Shown here one piece after another: positions 43,075 to 52,166 of a stretch of DNA of 64,000 bases. A model generated the notes under the pieces. It was not told the origin of the DNA. It did no database searches and saw nothing but the letters and a program-made list of their open reading frames with translations. Position 1 is the stretch's first letter, and every line of letters begins with the position of its first letter. Both the position numbers and the translations under genes were made by a program. The DNA lies in contig NZ_CP083950.1 in NCBI RefSeq assembly GCF_006439395.2, positions 4,391,001 to 4,455,000 of the forward strand. The letters run 5' to 3'. The DNA is from Mesorhizobium sp. B4-1-4. GTDB lineage: Bacteria > Pseudomonadota > Alphaproteobacteria > Rhizobiales > Rhizobiaceae.

Positions 43075-44955
43075 ATGGAGCACGCGATCTATCTCGTCAC
43101 GCTGGTCGGCACGGCGCTGGTTGTCGCCGCCGCGTTTTCGAGCCTGATCGCCTTCCGCTTCGGCGCTCCCCTCCTGCTTCTGTTTCTCTGCATCGGGCTC
43201 GCCACCGGAACTGACGGCCTCGGCATCGAATTCGACAATGCCCGTGTCGCCTATTTTGCCGGCTCACTGGCGCTGGCCATCATCCTGTTCGATTCCGGCT
43301 TCGGCACACCGCTCAACGCCTTGCGGCAGGCTGCGGGGCCGGCCCTGTCATTGGCCACGGTCGGCGTGGTACTGACCACGGGCCTGTTCGGAGCCGCCGC
43401 CCACTCCATGCTCAACCTCTCCTGGTTGGAATCCTTCCTGCTCGGCGCCGCCGTCGCCTCGACCGACGCCGCGGCGGTGTTCTTCCTGCTGCGCGCCGGC
43501 GAGATCAATCTGCGCGAGCGCGTGCGCTCCACCCTCGAGGTGGAGTCCGGCACCAATGACCCGATCGCCATCTTCCTGACCATCACGCTGGTCGAGATCA
43601 TCGCCGCCCATGCGAACCCTGAAGCCAATGTCCTGGTCACCAACCTGATCCTCGGCTTCGTCATCAATATGGGCCTCGGCGCCATTGTCGGCGTGCTGGG
43701 CGGCCTTGCCATCGTGCGCCTCGTCGACCGGCTCAATCTCGACCATGGCCTGCTGCCGATCTTCGTGCTGACCCTGTCGCTGATGGTCTTCGCCGCCGCC
43801 GGCGCGATCGGCGGCTCGGGCTTCCTGGCGGTCTATCTCGCCGGCCTCATATCAGGCAATTCCGACATCCGCGCCGTCACCATCCTGAAGCGCTTCCAGG
43901 ACGGCATGTCGTGGCTGGCGCAGATCATCATGTTTCTGATCCTCGGCCTGTTCGCGACGCCCTCGCAATTTCCGGCGATCATGGTGCCGGCGGTGCTGCT
44001 CGGCCTGTTCCTGATGTTTGTGGCGAGACCGGTCGCGGTCTGGCTCTGCTTGATCCCGTTTCGCCTGCCGCGCCCCGAAGTCGCCTTCGTCTCCTGGGTC
44101 GGCCTGCGCGGCGCCGTCTCGATCCTGCTCGCCATCACCCCGCTGCTCGGTGGATTGGAGAACGGCCGCACCATCTTCAACGCCGCCTTCATGATCGTCC
44201 TGGTTTCGCTGGTTATCCAGGGCTGGACCGTTGGCCCGTTGGCGCGCCGGCTCGGCCTTATCGTGCCGGCGCGGCTCGGGCCGCTGGACAAGGTCGAACT
44301 GGAGCTTCCCGGTTCCGCCCATCACGAGCTTCTCGCCTATCGCGTGGCTCAAGGCAGTCCGGTGGCGCGCGGCGAACGCATTCCGCGCTGGGCCCGTCCC
44401 TCGCTGGTCCTGCGTGACGGCCGCTCGATGCGTTTCCAGGACATGGGGCGGTTGGCCGCCGGCGATCAGGTCTACATCTTCGTGCCGGACCGCTATCCTC
44501 GCCTGCTCGACAAGCTGTTCGCCAGCCGGGCCGTGGTCGATCCCGAGGATGCCGATTTCTTTGGCGCCTTCGCCGTCGACCCGGCGCGCTCCGCCGCCGA
44601 ACTGGAAGCCGCCTACACGCCAGGCCTGACCGAGGCGGAGCAGAAGCTCACCGTCGGCGCGCTGGTCACCGCGCGGCTCGGCGGCCATGCCGAATATGCC
44701 GACCGCGTGCTGCTCGGTCCAATCGAGCTGATCGTCAGGGATGTCGACGACAAGGGCAGGATCACGGGCCTTGGCCTTTCCTTTGAGCCGACCGCGCCGG
44801 TGGCGCGGGTGCCGGTCTTCCTCAGCGCCGGCGAGATGGGCGACCGTTTGAGCGCCTTTATCCGCAACTGGCGCAAGCCGGCGCAGACGCAGGCAGCGCC
44901 GGCACGGACTGACGACGCCGAGCCACCGGTTGAAAAGGCGACGACCGGGAACTGA
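43075..44955 (+). CDS. CPA1-family cation/proton antiporter with a TrkA-C domain (CvrA/NhaP2-like)
   Basis: 626 residues: twelve or so membrane helices (YLVTLVGTALVVAAAFSSLIAF..., AASTDAAAVFFLL, GTNDPIAIFLTI, GGSGFLAVYLAGLI, WVGLRGAVSILLAI), then a cytosolic part with a TrkA-C-like domain (LPGSAHHELLAYRVAQGSPVARGERIPRWARPSLVLRDG...LAAGDQVYIFVPDRY) and a CorC/HlyC-like tail (EQKLTVGALVTARLGGHAEYADRVLLGPIELIVRDVDDKGRITGLGLSFEP). K+/H+ or Na+/H+ exchange. The ATG at 43075 is the likely start; the frame remains open far upstream through gap. Confidence 0.88.
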   Translation: MEHAIYLVTLVGTALVVAAAFSSLIAFRFGAPLLLLFLCIGLATGTDGLGIEFDNARVAYFAGSLALAIILFDSGFGTPLNALRQAAGPALSLATVGVVLTTGLFGAAAHSMLNLSWLESFLLGAAVASTDAAAVFFLLRAGEINLRERVRSTLEVESGTNDPIAIFLTITLVEIIAAHANPEANVLVTNLILGFVINMGLGAIVGVLGGLAIVRLVDRLNLDHGLLPIFVLTLSLMVFAAAGAIGGSGFLAVYLAGLISGNSDIRAVTILKRFQDGMSWLAQIIMFLILGLFATPSQFPAIMVPAVLLGLFLMFVARPVAVWLCLIPFRLPRPEVAFVSWVGLRGAVSILLAITPLLGGLENGRTIFNAAFMIVLVSLVIQGWTVGPLARRLGLIVPARLGPLDKVELELPGSAHHELLAYRVAQGSPVARGERIPRWARPSLVLRDGRSMRFQDMGRLAAGDQVYIFVPDRYPRLLDKLFASRAVVDPEDADFFGAFAVDPARSAAELEAAYTPGLTEAEQKLTVGALVTARLGGHAEYADRVLLGPIELIVRDVDDKGRITGLGLSFEPTAPVARVPVFLSAGEMGDRLSAFIRNWRKPAQTQAAPARTDDAEPPVEKATTGN

Positions 44956-45101
44956 CGACGGCGATCACTCCATCCGCCTGGGGCAGCCCTCACGGACTAT
45001 GTCCCCGCCCGCCTCAAAATTTCGCGCCCCGCCCTGTCAAAGCCTTGCATCGCCGCCGATGCGGGGTATGGTCCCGGCGATTTCCTAGGAAAGGGACCGG
45101 C

Positions 45102-46298
45102 ATGGCTGCCTTCAAGACACTGGATGATATCGGCAACATCAGCGGTAAGCGCGTGCTGGTGCGCGTCGACCTTAACGTTCCCGTCGCCGACGGCAAGGTC
45201 ACCGACGCCACGCGCATCGAGCGTATTGCGCCGACCATCGCCGAACTGTCCAGCAAAGGCGCCAAGGTCATCCTGCTCGCCCATTTCGGCCGCCCCAAGG
45301 ATGGCCCTTCGCCCGAATTCTCGCTGGAGCCGATTGCAAAAGCCACGGCCGAAGTGCTTGGGCGCCCCGTGGGCTTCGCCGGCGATTGCGTCGGCGACAC
45401 GGCAGGCAGCGCCGTTGCCGCCATGAACAAGGGCGACGTGCTGCTGCTCGAAAACACCCGCTTCCATAAGGCCGAGGAGAAAAACGACCACGCCTTCACC
45501 GATCGGCTCGCCGCCAATGGCGATATCTTCGTCAACGACGCCTTCTCGGCGGCCCACCGCGCCCACTCTTCCACTGAAGGGCTGGCGCGTCTGTTGCCGG
45601 CCTTTGCCGGCCGCACCATGCAGGCCGAGCTCGAGGCGCTGGAAAAGGGACTGGGCAATCCGGTCCGGCCGGTCGTCGCCATCGTCGGCGGAGCCAAGGT
45701 CTCAACCAAGATCGATCTGTTGATGAACCTGGTGAAGAAGGTCGACGCGCTGGTCATCGGCGGCGGCATGGCCAACACCTTCCTCGCCGCGCGCGGCACC
45801 GATGTCGGCAAGTCGCTGTGTGAGCATGATTTGGCCGCGACCGCCAAACAGATCATGATCGAGGCGGCCGAGGCAGGCTGCGCCATCATCCTCCCGGTCG
45901 ATGGCGTCGTCGCCAAGGAGTTCAAGGCGGGTGCCGCCTGCGAGACCGTCGCCATCTCGGACGTGCCGACTGACGGCATGATCCTGGATGTCGGAGCCAA
46001 GACGGTGACGACGATCGGCGAATGGATCGACCGCGCCGCCACGCTGGTCTGGAACGGCCCGCTCGGCGCCTTCGAAATCGAGCCCTTCGACCACGCGACG
46101 GTGGCCGCGGCCAAGCACGCGGCGGCGCGCACCAAGGCCGGCAAGCTGGTCTCCGTCGCCGGTGGCGGCGATACGGTGGCGGCCCTCAACCACGCCGGCG
46201 TCGCCGACGACTTCACCTATGTCTCGACCGCCGGCGGCGCCTTCCTGGAATGGATGGAAGGCAAGCCATTGCCCGGCGTCGACGTGTTGAAGCGGTAA
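45102..46298 (+). CDS. pgk: Phosphoglycerate kinase
   Basis: 398 residues: the N-domain substrate motif RVDLNVPVADGKVTDATRIERIAPTI and AHFGRPK, hinge, and the nucleotide C-domain (AIVGGAKVSTKIDLL, VWNGPLGAFEIEPFDHAT, VAGGGDTVAALN). ATP-generating step of glycolysis. AGGAAAGGGACCGGC precedes the start. Confidence 0.96.
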   Translation: MAAFKTLDDIGNISGKRVLVRVDLNVPVADGKVTDATRIERIAPTIAELSSKGAKVILLAHFGRPKDGPSPEFSLEPIAKATAEVLGRPVGFAGDCVGDTAGSAVAAMNKGDVLLLENTRFHKAEEKNDHAFTDRLAANGDIFVNDAFSAAHRAHSSTEGLARLLPAFAGRTMQAELEALEKGLGNPVRPVVAIVGGAKVSTKIDLLMNLVKKVDALVIGGGMANTFLAARGTDVGKSLCEHDLAATAKQIMIEAAEAGCAIILPVDGVVAKEFKAGAACETVAISDVPTDGMILDVGAKTVTTIGEWIDRAATLVWNGPLGAFEIEPFDHATVAAAKHAAARTKAGKLVSVAGGGDTVAALNHAGVADDFTYVSTAGGAFLEWMEGKPLPGVDVLKR

Positions 46299-46343
46299 GC
46301 AATTCCAGGAAAGTGTGAGACGGTTTTTCGTCCGGGATTTTGC
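46299..46343. repeat. Dispersed palindromic element, copy 4 (partial)
   Basis: GCAATTCCAGGAAAG to CCGGGATTTTGC, directly after the pgk stop codon. The second hairpin of the full element is missing. Confidence 0.65.
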
Positions 46344-46461
46344 ATCAACACGGAGCAAACGAGGGCGCCAGAGACTTTCAATCGATTCGAGCTTTCCGAT
46401 GCCATTCCTTTGGCGGTAGACTTCCATTAAGCGCGGAACGAACCCCTTCAGGAGAAGCATG

Positions 46462-47487
46462 ATGAGCGAACGTCTCGAAGACATTGCCGCCGCGATGGTG
46501 GCCAACGGCAAGGGCCTGCTGGCCGCCGATGAAAGTTCTGGCACCATCAAAAAGCGCTTCGATGTCATCGGCGTCGAATCGACCGCCGACAGCCGCCGCG
46601 ATTACCGCGAGATGATGTTCCGCGCCTCCAACGCGATGACCAAGTACATCTCCGGCGTCATCCTCTATGACGAGACCATCCGCCAGAAGGCGGCCGACGG
46701 CACGCCGCTGGTCGATATCATCAAGGCGGCCGGCGCCATTCCCGGCATCAAGGTCGATGCCGGAGCCAAACCCCTCGCCGGCTTTCCCGGCGACACCATC
46801 ACCGAGGGCCTCGACGGCCTGCGCGAGCGGCTTGCCGACTATTACAAGCTCGGCGCCCGCTTCGCCAAATGGCGCGCGGTGATCGACATCGACACCACCA
46901 AGGGCGTGCCTTCGGCCAATTCGATCGCCTCGAACACTCACGCGCTCGCCCGCTACGCCGCCCTGTGCCAGGAAGCCGGCATCGTGCCGATCGTCGAGCC
47001 GGAAGTGCTGATGGACGGCGCCCACGACATCGCTACCTGCTACGAGGTCTCGAAGGCCACACTGATGAAGCTCTATGACGAGCTCTACGCGGCGCGCGTC
47101 GTGCTCGAAGGCATGATCCTGAAGCCGAACATGGTGCTGTCGGGCAAGAAGTCGGGCAAGGTGGACAGCCCCGAGGAGGTCGCCGAAAAGACCATAAAAC
47201 TCTTCCGTGAGACGGTGCCGGCCGCCGTGCCGGGCATCGCCTTCCTCTCCGGCGGTCAGGAGGACGAGGAAGCGACCGCCAACCTCAACGCCATCAACGC
47301 CATCGGCCCGCATCCGTGGAAGCTGACCTTCTCCTACGGCCGCGCGCTGCAGGCCGCGCCGCAGAAGGCATGGAGCGGCAAGGCCTCGAACGTCGCCGCC
47401 GGCCAGGCCGCCTTTACCCATCGCGCCCACATGAACCATCTTGCGGCATTGGGAAAATGGAAGCCAACGCTGGAAAGCGCCGCCTGA
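46462..47487 (+). CDS. fba: Fructose-bisphosphate aldolase, class I
   Basis: 341 residues (342 if ATG 46459 is used). Class I signature: LAADESSGTIKKRF, KVDAGAKPLAGFPGDTITEGLDGL, IVEPEVLMDG, and the Schiff-base Lys in VLEGMILKPNMV. AGGAG lies 4 nt before ATG 46459 and 7 nt before 46462. Cleaves fructose-1,6-bisphosphate. Confidence 0.93.
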   Translation: MSERLEDIAAAMVANGKGLLAADESSGTIKKRFDVIGVESTADSRRDYREMMFRASNAMTKYISGVILYDETIRQKAADGTPLVDIIKAAGAIPGIKVDAGAKPLAGFPGDTITEGLDGLRERLADYYKLGARFAKWRAVIDIDTTKGVPSANSIASNTHALARYAALCQEAGIVPIVEPEVLMDGAHDIATCYEVSKATLMKLYDELYAARVVLEGMILKPNMVLSGKKSGKVDSPEEVAEKTIKLFRETVPAAVPGIAFLSGGQEDEEATANLNAINAIGPHPWKLTFSYGRALQAAPQKAWSGKASNVAAGQAAFTHRAHMNHLAALGKWKPTLESAA

Positions 47488-47511
47488 TCGCAATTCGTCC
47501 GTCCTGCCGCG

Positions 47512-47537
47512 AACCCGGGCCGACGTGCCCGGGTTTT
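47512..47537 (+). terminator. Terminator downstream of fba
   Basis: AACCCGGGC / GCCCGGGTT stem with a 6-nt loop (CGACGT) followed by TTTG. Confidence 0.8.
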
Positions 47538-47657
47538 GTTTGTGACTGTCGGACTTGGGCCAAGGTCTCCCGTTCCTATTTCCTCAAGGCGTCACTAGCG
47601 GCGATGTCGGTTTGCGCCCATCCCGAACGTCCTTGGGGTGCAGACAGGGAGAGGTTC

Positions 47658-48402
47658 ATGCATCGCAACAAGGTCGTTTCACGCGAAGACTGGTTCCAGG
47701 CACACAAGGCGCATTTGATCCGCGAGAAGGAACTGACGCGGTTGCGCGAGCGCATCGCGGCCGAGCGGCGTGAATTGCCGTGGCTGAAGATCAGGAAGGA
47801 CTATGTCTTCGACACCGAGCAAGGCCCGAAGAAGCTGGCCGACCTGTTTGGCGCCAACAGTCAGCTGATCGTCTACCACTTCATGTTCGGGCCGGGCTGC
47901 GTCCATCATTGCGAGGGCTGTTCTTTCCTGGCCGACCATATCGATGGCGCAAACCGGCACCTCAGGCATCACGACGTGTCGCTCGTCGTGGTCTCGCGCG
48001 CGCCCCTGGCGGACCTACAAGCAGCGCATGGGCTGGAAATTCGACTGGGTGTCCTCCTATGCGTCGGATTTCAATTTCGACATGCAGGTTTCCTTCACCG
48101 ACCGGCAGATCGCCACCGGCGACACCACCTACAATTTCGAGACCCGTCCCCGGACCTCGAAGGAGCTTCCGGGCACCAGCGTCTTTTACAGGGATGAGAA
48201 TGGCGACACCTTTCTCACCTTCCTGTCGCGCGCCCGGGGTGGCGAGGCGCTGATCGGCACCTATGCCTATCTCGACATGACGCCGAAGGGGCGCAACGAA
48301 AATGGCCCCTATCATGGCCTGATGGACTGGGTCCGCCTGCATGACGAATATCAGGACCGTCACCCGACGCAGAACGATGAACCGCCGGGCTGCTGCGACT
48401 GA
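47658..48402 (+). pseudogene. DUF899 (thioredoxin-like) protein, frameshifted
   Basis: The first frame (MHRNKVVSREDWFQAHKAHLIREKELTRLRE, FDTEQGPKKLADLFG, YHFMFGPGCVHHCEGCSFLADHIDGA to VVVSRAPLADL) and a second (YKQRMGWKFDWVSSYASDFNFDMQVSF to the C-terminus, with GTSVFYRDENGDTF) together make a complete DUF899 protein. About 8 nt appear lost near 48015, between LAD and YKQRMGW. DUF899 proteins have a thioredoxin-like fold with a CxxC-like C(V)HHCEGC region. Confidence 0.75.
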
Positions 48403-48464
48403 AGATCGTTCACCTGCGCCGAAACATGCGCTAGACCTGCCGCAGATTGTTCCACGGTTCCGCC

Positions 48465-49178
48465 ATGCGCTTCCCGGCCCTTCTCACCTGGCTCGCCTTC
48501 CCCGTCTATGTCTGGCAGGGCTTGGCCGTGCGCCGCCGCACCACGCGTATGCTGCCGGCGCAGGGCCCGGTCATGCATGAGATAGCGGGCAGCGCGCCGG
48601 CAATTTCGCTGCTGGTGCTGGGCGACTCCTCGGCCGCTTCGGTGGGCATCGGCAATTCCGAAAACGGACTTGCCGCGCAACTCGCCGTGCTGATCTCCCA
48701 GCGCACCGGCGGCGCCGTGCGCTGGCGTGCCGCCGGCTTCAATTCGGCGACGTCAGGCCAGATCCGAGACCACGTCCTGCCCAATCTGTCGGCCGAGCCA
48801 TGGACGCATATCGTGCTCGCCATCGGCACCAACGACACCAAGAATTACCACTCGGTGTCGCGCTTCAAGAAAGAGTTCGGCGGCCTGCTCTATGCGTTGC
48901 GTGCCAAATGGCCGGAGGCGCGCGTCGTGTGGTCGCCGGTGCTGGAGTTCACGCGAGCGCCGGCCATGCCGCCGCTGCTCGGCAAGATCCTGGAAATCCG
49001 CGCAAACGCAATGAACCGGATGGGCGAACGCCTCTGCCTGGAGCGCGGCGCGGTGCCGGCACCTCGCCTGCCGATCACCAATCCTGAAGCCGGCTTTGCC
49101 TCGGACGGCTTTCACGCCTCGGAAGCCGGCTACCGGGCCTGGGCGGAACATCTCGTCGGCCCGGTGCTTGGCGACTGA
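48465..49178 (+). CDS. SGNH/GDSL-type hydrolase
   Basis: 237 residues with an N-terminal hydrophobic anchor (MRFPALLTWLAFPVYVWQGLAV), block I LVLGDSSAASVG (Ser), block III AIGTNDTKNY (Asn) and block V SDGFHASEAGY (Asp, His). Esterase or lipase/acyl hydrolase acting outside or at the membrane; substrate unknown. The start at 48465 is preferred to 48447. Confidence 0.85.
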   Translation: MRFPALLTWLAFPVYVWQGLAVRRRTTRMLPAQGPVMHEIAGSAPAISLLVLGDSSAASVGIGNSENGLAAQLAVLISQRTGGAVRWRAAGFNSATSGQIRDHVLPNLSAEPWTHIVLAIGTNDTKNYHSVSRFKKEFGGLLYALRAKWPEARVVWSPVLEFTRAPAMPPLLGKILEIRANAMNRMGERLCLERGAVPAPRLPITNPEAGFASDGFHASEAGYRAWAEHLVGPVLGD

Positions 49179-49201
49179 AGACCGACGGACAGTGCGGGGG
49201 C

Positions 49202-49363
49202 CTATGTTAAATGCCCAAGCACGGCGGCCAGCGAGATCGCTGCCATCGCGAGAACCGCCAGCTTCCAGAAATCGCTCCGTCGCTTGAGCCCGGGCCAGCC
49301 GAGTGGCTTGATGATCTGGATCACCATGAAACCGACAATGACAAGGGCGAGGAGTTTCGTCAT
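49202..49363 (-). CDS. Small membrane protein, 53 aa
   Basis: Minus-strand translation: MTKLLALVIVGFMVIQIIKPLGWPGLKRRSDFW, then LAVLAMAAISLAAVLGHLT, so two hydrophobic helices joined by a Lys/Arg-rich turn. Not listed among long frames because of its size. Convergent with the SGNH hydrolase gene. Similar orphan proteins occur across Rhizobiales; function unknown. Confidence 0.7.
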   Translation of the reverse strand: MTKLLALVIVGFMVIQIIKPLGWPGLKRRSDFWKLAVLAMAAISLAAVLGHLT

Positions 49364-49480
49364 GCCGCCTTTGACCAGCAACGCGGCCGGCTGTCAAAGC
49401 GCCTTCTTCGTTCCTGAGAATGAATACGCGCCGCGATCCGAACCGGAACGCGGCGTTATCTTTCAGGGAACGACCTAGAT

Positions 49481-50434
49481 CTACCTCAGCGGCTTGAGGC
49501 CGGCCTCGATCGAAGCGCGTTTTGCTTCGAGGAAGGGCGGCAGCGCCAGGCTTTCGCCAAGTGTCTCCAGCGGCTCGTCGGCGGTGAACCCCGGCCCGTC
49601 CGTGGCGATCTCGAACAGCATGCCGTTCGGCTCGCGAAAATAGAGCGAGCGGAAGTAATAGCGCTCCACCTCGCCGCTCGACGGCAGACGGAATTCGGTC
49701 AGGCGGGCCGTCCACTGATGCAGCGTCTCCTGGTCCGGCGCTCTGAAGGCGACATGATGGACCGCACCGGCGCCTTGCCGCGCTGGCGCCAGTCCAGGCT
49801 GCACGGCAACATGAAGCTCCGCCGCCGGCCCGCCCGCGCCCATTTCGAAGACGTGGACCTGGCCCTCGCCATCCGGCGAGGCATAGTCGCGGACTTCACG
49901 CATGTTCATCACCTTGGTCAGCACCGCCTCGGTGTTGGTGATGTCGGGAACGCTGATGACGATCGGCCCGAGCCCGCGGATCTGATGCTCGGCCGGTACC
50001 GGGCTTTGCGCCCAGGGATGGCTGCCGCCGCTACCGCCATCGCTGACCAGCCGCAGACGCTGGCCTTCGGGATCTTCGAAATCCAGTGACGGGTAGCCGC
50101 CTATATCGGCAATCTCCCCTGTCACGACGCCCTCGCCGGCCAGATGCTGCTTCCACCAGCCAAGGCTCTCCCGGCCGCCGACCCGGAGGCTGGTCCGCGC
50201 GATGCTGTGGGTGCCGCGCCGTTCGCGGCCAACCGGCCAGTCGAAGAAGGTGAGGTCGGTGCCCGGCGTTGCCTCGCCGTCGGCATAGAAGAGGTGGTAG
50301 GCCGAGGTATCGTCCTGGTTCACCGTCTTCTTGACCAGCCGCAGGCCCAGCACCTTCGTGTAGAAGTGAAGATTGCCCGGCGCATTGGCGGTGATGGCGG
50401 TCAGATGGTGGATTCCTGTCAGTTGCAGGCTCAT
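49481..50434 (-). CDS. VOC-family ring-cleaving dioxygenase-like protein (MhqO type)
   Basis: 317 residues with two VOC modules: MSLQLTGIHHLTAITANAPGNLHFYTKVLGLRLVKKTVNQDD, YHLFYADGEATPGTDLTFFDWP, and a second half with VHHVAFRAPDQETLHQW and YFRSLYFREPNGMLFEIATDGPGF. The pattern matches hydroquinone-linked dioxygenases of the MhqO group. Fe(II) ligands His and Glu are present in each half. The start at 50434 follows GGGAGACGACC. Substrate inferred to be an aromatic or quinone. Confidence 0.85.
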   Translation of the reverse strand: MSLQLTGIHHLTAITANAPGNLHFYTKVLGLRLVKKTVNQDDTSAYHLFYADGEATPGTDLTFFDWPVGRERRGTHSIARTSLRVGGRESLGWWKQHLAGEGVVTGEIADIGGYPSLDFEDPEGQRLRLVSDGGSGGSHPWAQSPVPAEHQIRGLGPIVISVPDITNTEAVLTKVMNMREVRDYASPDGEGQVHVFEMGAGGPAAELHVAVQPGLAPARQGAGAVHHVAFRAPDQETLHQWTARLTEFRLPSSGEVERYYFRSLYFREPNGMLFEIATDGPGFTADEPLETLGESLALPPFLEAKRASIEAGLKPLR

Positions 50435-50679
50435 GGTCGTCTCCCTGTTTTGTGGGAAGAATTTTCTCCCTTTCATATCAGCATTGGGGTCCCATCGCGG
50501 AAGGCCGCCCATCCCGACAGTCCGTCATCGGACGATGAACAACGCCCCGTCGATTGGCATTCCATTGGTGAACAATCAGTGCCCGCCGAGACCAGCTGCG
50601 GGCGGACGTGACGCCGGGAAAACCGACGCTTGCCCTGGAGATACGCGCCGAAGGGAACCATCTTCTGTGCCCTGCCATG

Positions 50680-50703
50680 CTCCTGACAGACTGCTGTCAG
50701 GAG
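50680..50703. promoter_or_regulatory. Palindromic operator upstream of a DUF1127 gene
   Basis: Perfect dyad CTCCTGACAG / CTGTCAGGAG with 4 bp between. Followed by GGGTGTGCGATACTG, a tail shared with the element at 51637 (GTGCGTGCGATGGTG). Confidence 0.6.
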
Positions 50704-50745
50704 GGGTGTGCGATACTGCCTCCAGTCAGAGAGAGGAGAATAGCC

Positions 50746-50913
50746 ATGAACGGTTTTACCATTCTGCGCGGCATGCAGCACTATGTCGGCAAGGTGCGCA
50801 CGATGCGCAATGAAATCCGCACGCAGCGCTTTATGAATTCGCTCCCCGCCGACATTCGCAAGGATATCGGCTGGCCGGACATGTATGCCGACCGTCGCCT
50901 TCGCGGCAATTGA
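50746..50913 (+). CDS. DUF1127 small basic protein
   Basis: 55 residues: MNGFTILRGMQHYVGKVRTMRNEIRTQRFMNSLPADIRKDIGWPDMYADRRLRG, a DUF1127/YjiS-like motif (LPADIRKDIGWP). GAGAGGAGAATAGCC precedes the ATG. Small DUF1127 proteins act in RNA-related or stress roles in Agrobacterium and Brucella. A palindrome lies 43 bp upstream. Confidence 0.75.
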   Translation: MNGFTILRGMQHYVGKVRTMRNEIRTQRFMNSLPADIRKDIGWPDMYADRRLRGN

Positions 50914-51051
50914 GACAAAATTTTCGAGGCGACTGTTGGACGCGGACGAGTCAACGCCCAGATATCAACGCGTGCCATCCAAAGGTGGCCCGTTTTTACA
51001 GGCACGGCACGCCTGAAATAGAGCCCGGCGCGCAAGGGATGGAGCGAGCGC

Positions 51052-51642
51052 ATGCCCGATCGGAAGACTATCGGCTTCCTTTTCATCGAAGGTTTCGCCG
51101 ACTGGGAATATGGGCTCTTGGCGGCCTCGGCGGTGGAATGGTTTGGCGCTCGCGCTGTGTCGCTGACGCCGGGTAACAAGCCGGTGACGGGAATTAGCGG
51201 TTTTCGGTTGGAGCCGGACCGCTCGGCGAAAGCCGATGAAAACATCGATCTTGATGCGGTTGCCGTCATCGGCTCGGATCAGTGGGCTGGCAAGGAACCG
51301 CCGGATGCCGCCGAACTGCTCACCAGCGTCGCGTCGCGCGGCGGTGTGGTCGGCGGTATCTGCGCCGGAACATTGGCGCTGGCCCGGGCTGGCCTCTTCG
51401 AGAATGCCAAGCATACCAGCAATGGCCGTGACTGGATCAATCGCCACGAAGCCGGCTATGCTGGCGATAACAATTATCAGGACGTGCCGCACGCCGTGGC
51501 CGACGGCAAAATCGTTTCCGCGCCGGGTTCGGCGCCCGGCACCTTCGCCCTTGCTTTTCTGCAGGCTCTCTATCCCGGCAAAGGCGGCGATCTCGCGCAG
51601 ATGCGGACGCTGTTCATGAAGGAGTACGCGGAAGCATCCTGA
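51052..51642 (+). CDS. DJ-1/PfpI-family protein
   Basis: 196 residues: KTIGFLFIEGFADWEYGLLAASAVEWFG, DAVAVIGSDQWAG and the nucleophile elbow GGICAGTLALARAGL (Cys of ICAGT), then HTSNGRDW and YQDVPHAVADGKIVSAPGSAPGTFAL. PfpI-like members act as glyoxalases, chaperones or amidotransferase-like enzymes. Its stop codon overlaps the palindrome at 51637. Confidence 0.85.
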   Translation: MPDRKTIGFLFIEGFADWEYGLLAASAVEWFGARAVSLTPGNKPVTGISGFRLEPDRSAKADENIDLDAVAVIGSDQWAGKEPPDAAELLTSVASRGGVVGGICAGTLALARAGLFENAKHTSNGRDWINRHEAGYAGDNNYQDVPHAVADGKIVSAPGSAPGTFALAFLQALYPGKGGDLAQMRTLFMKEYAEAS

Positions 51643-51658
51643 CACTATGCTGTCAGGA
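51637..51658. promoter_or_regulatory. Palindromic operator upstream of the MGMT-like gene
   Basis: Dyad TCCTGACA / TGTCAGGA with 6 bp between (51637-51644 and 51651-51658), closely similar to the element at 50680. It overlaps the stop codon of the PfpI-like gene. Confidence 0.58.
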
Positions 51659-51708
51659 GGTGCGTGCGATGGTGACATAATGCGCATGGCCGGCCGAGAG
51701 GACGATCG

Positions 51709-52116
51709 ATGAAGAGCTGGAACGACAGGCTGAACACGCCTGGCATCAACGGCGTGAAACCGACGCCCCGCGCCATGGGAGACGTCATCGAGGGCCAGCC
51801 GATGCTGGTGCCGACCGCGCGGCAGGTCGACGATTTCATCCGCTCGATTCCCGCAGGCATTGGCATGGATGTCCGCGCTTTGCGCACCGCGCTCGCCATC
51901 GAACATGGCGCTGAAGTGACATGCCCGGCCACGATAGGCTATCATCTGCGCACAGTCGCCGAAGCAGCCAACGAGGATCTCGGGCGCGGCATGACGCTTG
52001 ATGACATCGCACCCTTCTGGCGCGTGCTCGATGCGACGGCGCCGACAACGAGGAAATTGTCTTTTGGCGCGGAATTCGTCGCCGCGCAGCGCAAGCGCGA
52101 AGGGCTGAAACCATAA
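51709..52116 (+). CDS. MGMT-fold-related conserved protein
   Basis: 135 residues: RQVDDFIRSIPAGIGMDVRALRTALAIEHGAEVTCPATIGYHLRTVAEAANEDLGRG...IAPFWRVLDA. This resembles the MGMT/ATL-like DNA-binding domain family in which TCP follows a helix-turn-helix; the reactive PCHR motif of true methyltransferases is absent. Function unknown, perhaps DNA-binding. Confidence 0.55.
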   Translation: MKSWNDRLNTPGINGVKPTPRAMGDVIEGQPMLVPTARQVDDFIRSIPAGIGMDVRALRTALAIEHGAEVTCPATIGYHLRTVAEAANEDLGRGMTLDDIAPFWRVLDATAPTTRKLSFGAEFVAAQRKREGLKP

Positions 52117-52166
52117 TGCATGCCGCCCCAGGGTGGGCGCCGGGCTGGGACAGCGGCATGCCTAGA

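Noticed and set aside
50680..50703. CTGACAG/CTGTCAG read as a Pho box
   Set aside because: Half-sites are inverted, whereas Pho boxes are direct repeats spaced 11 bp.
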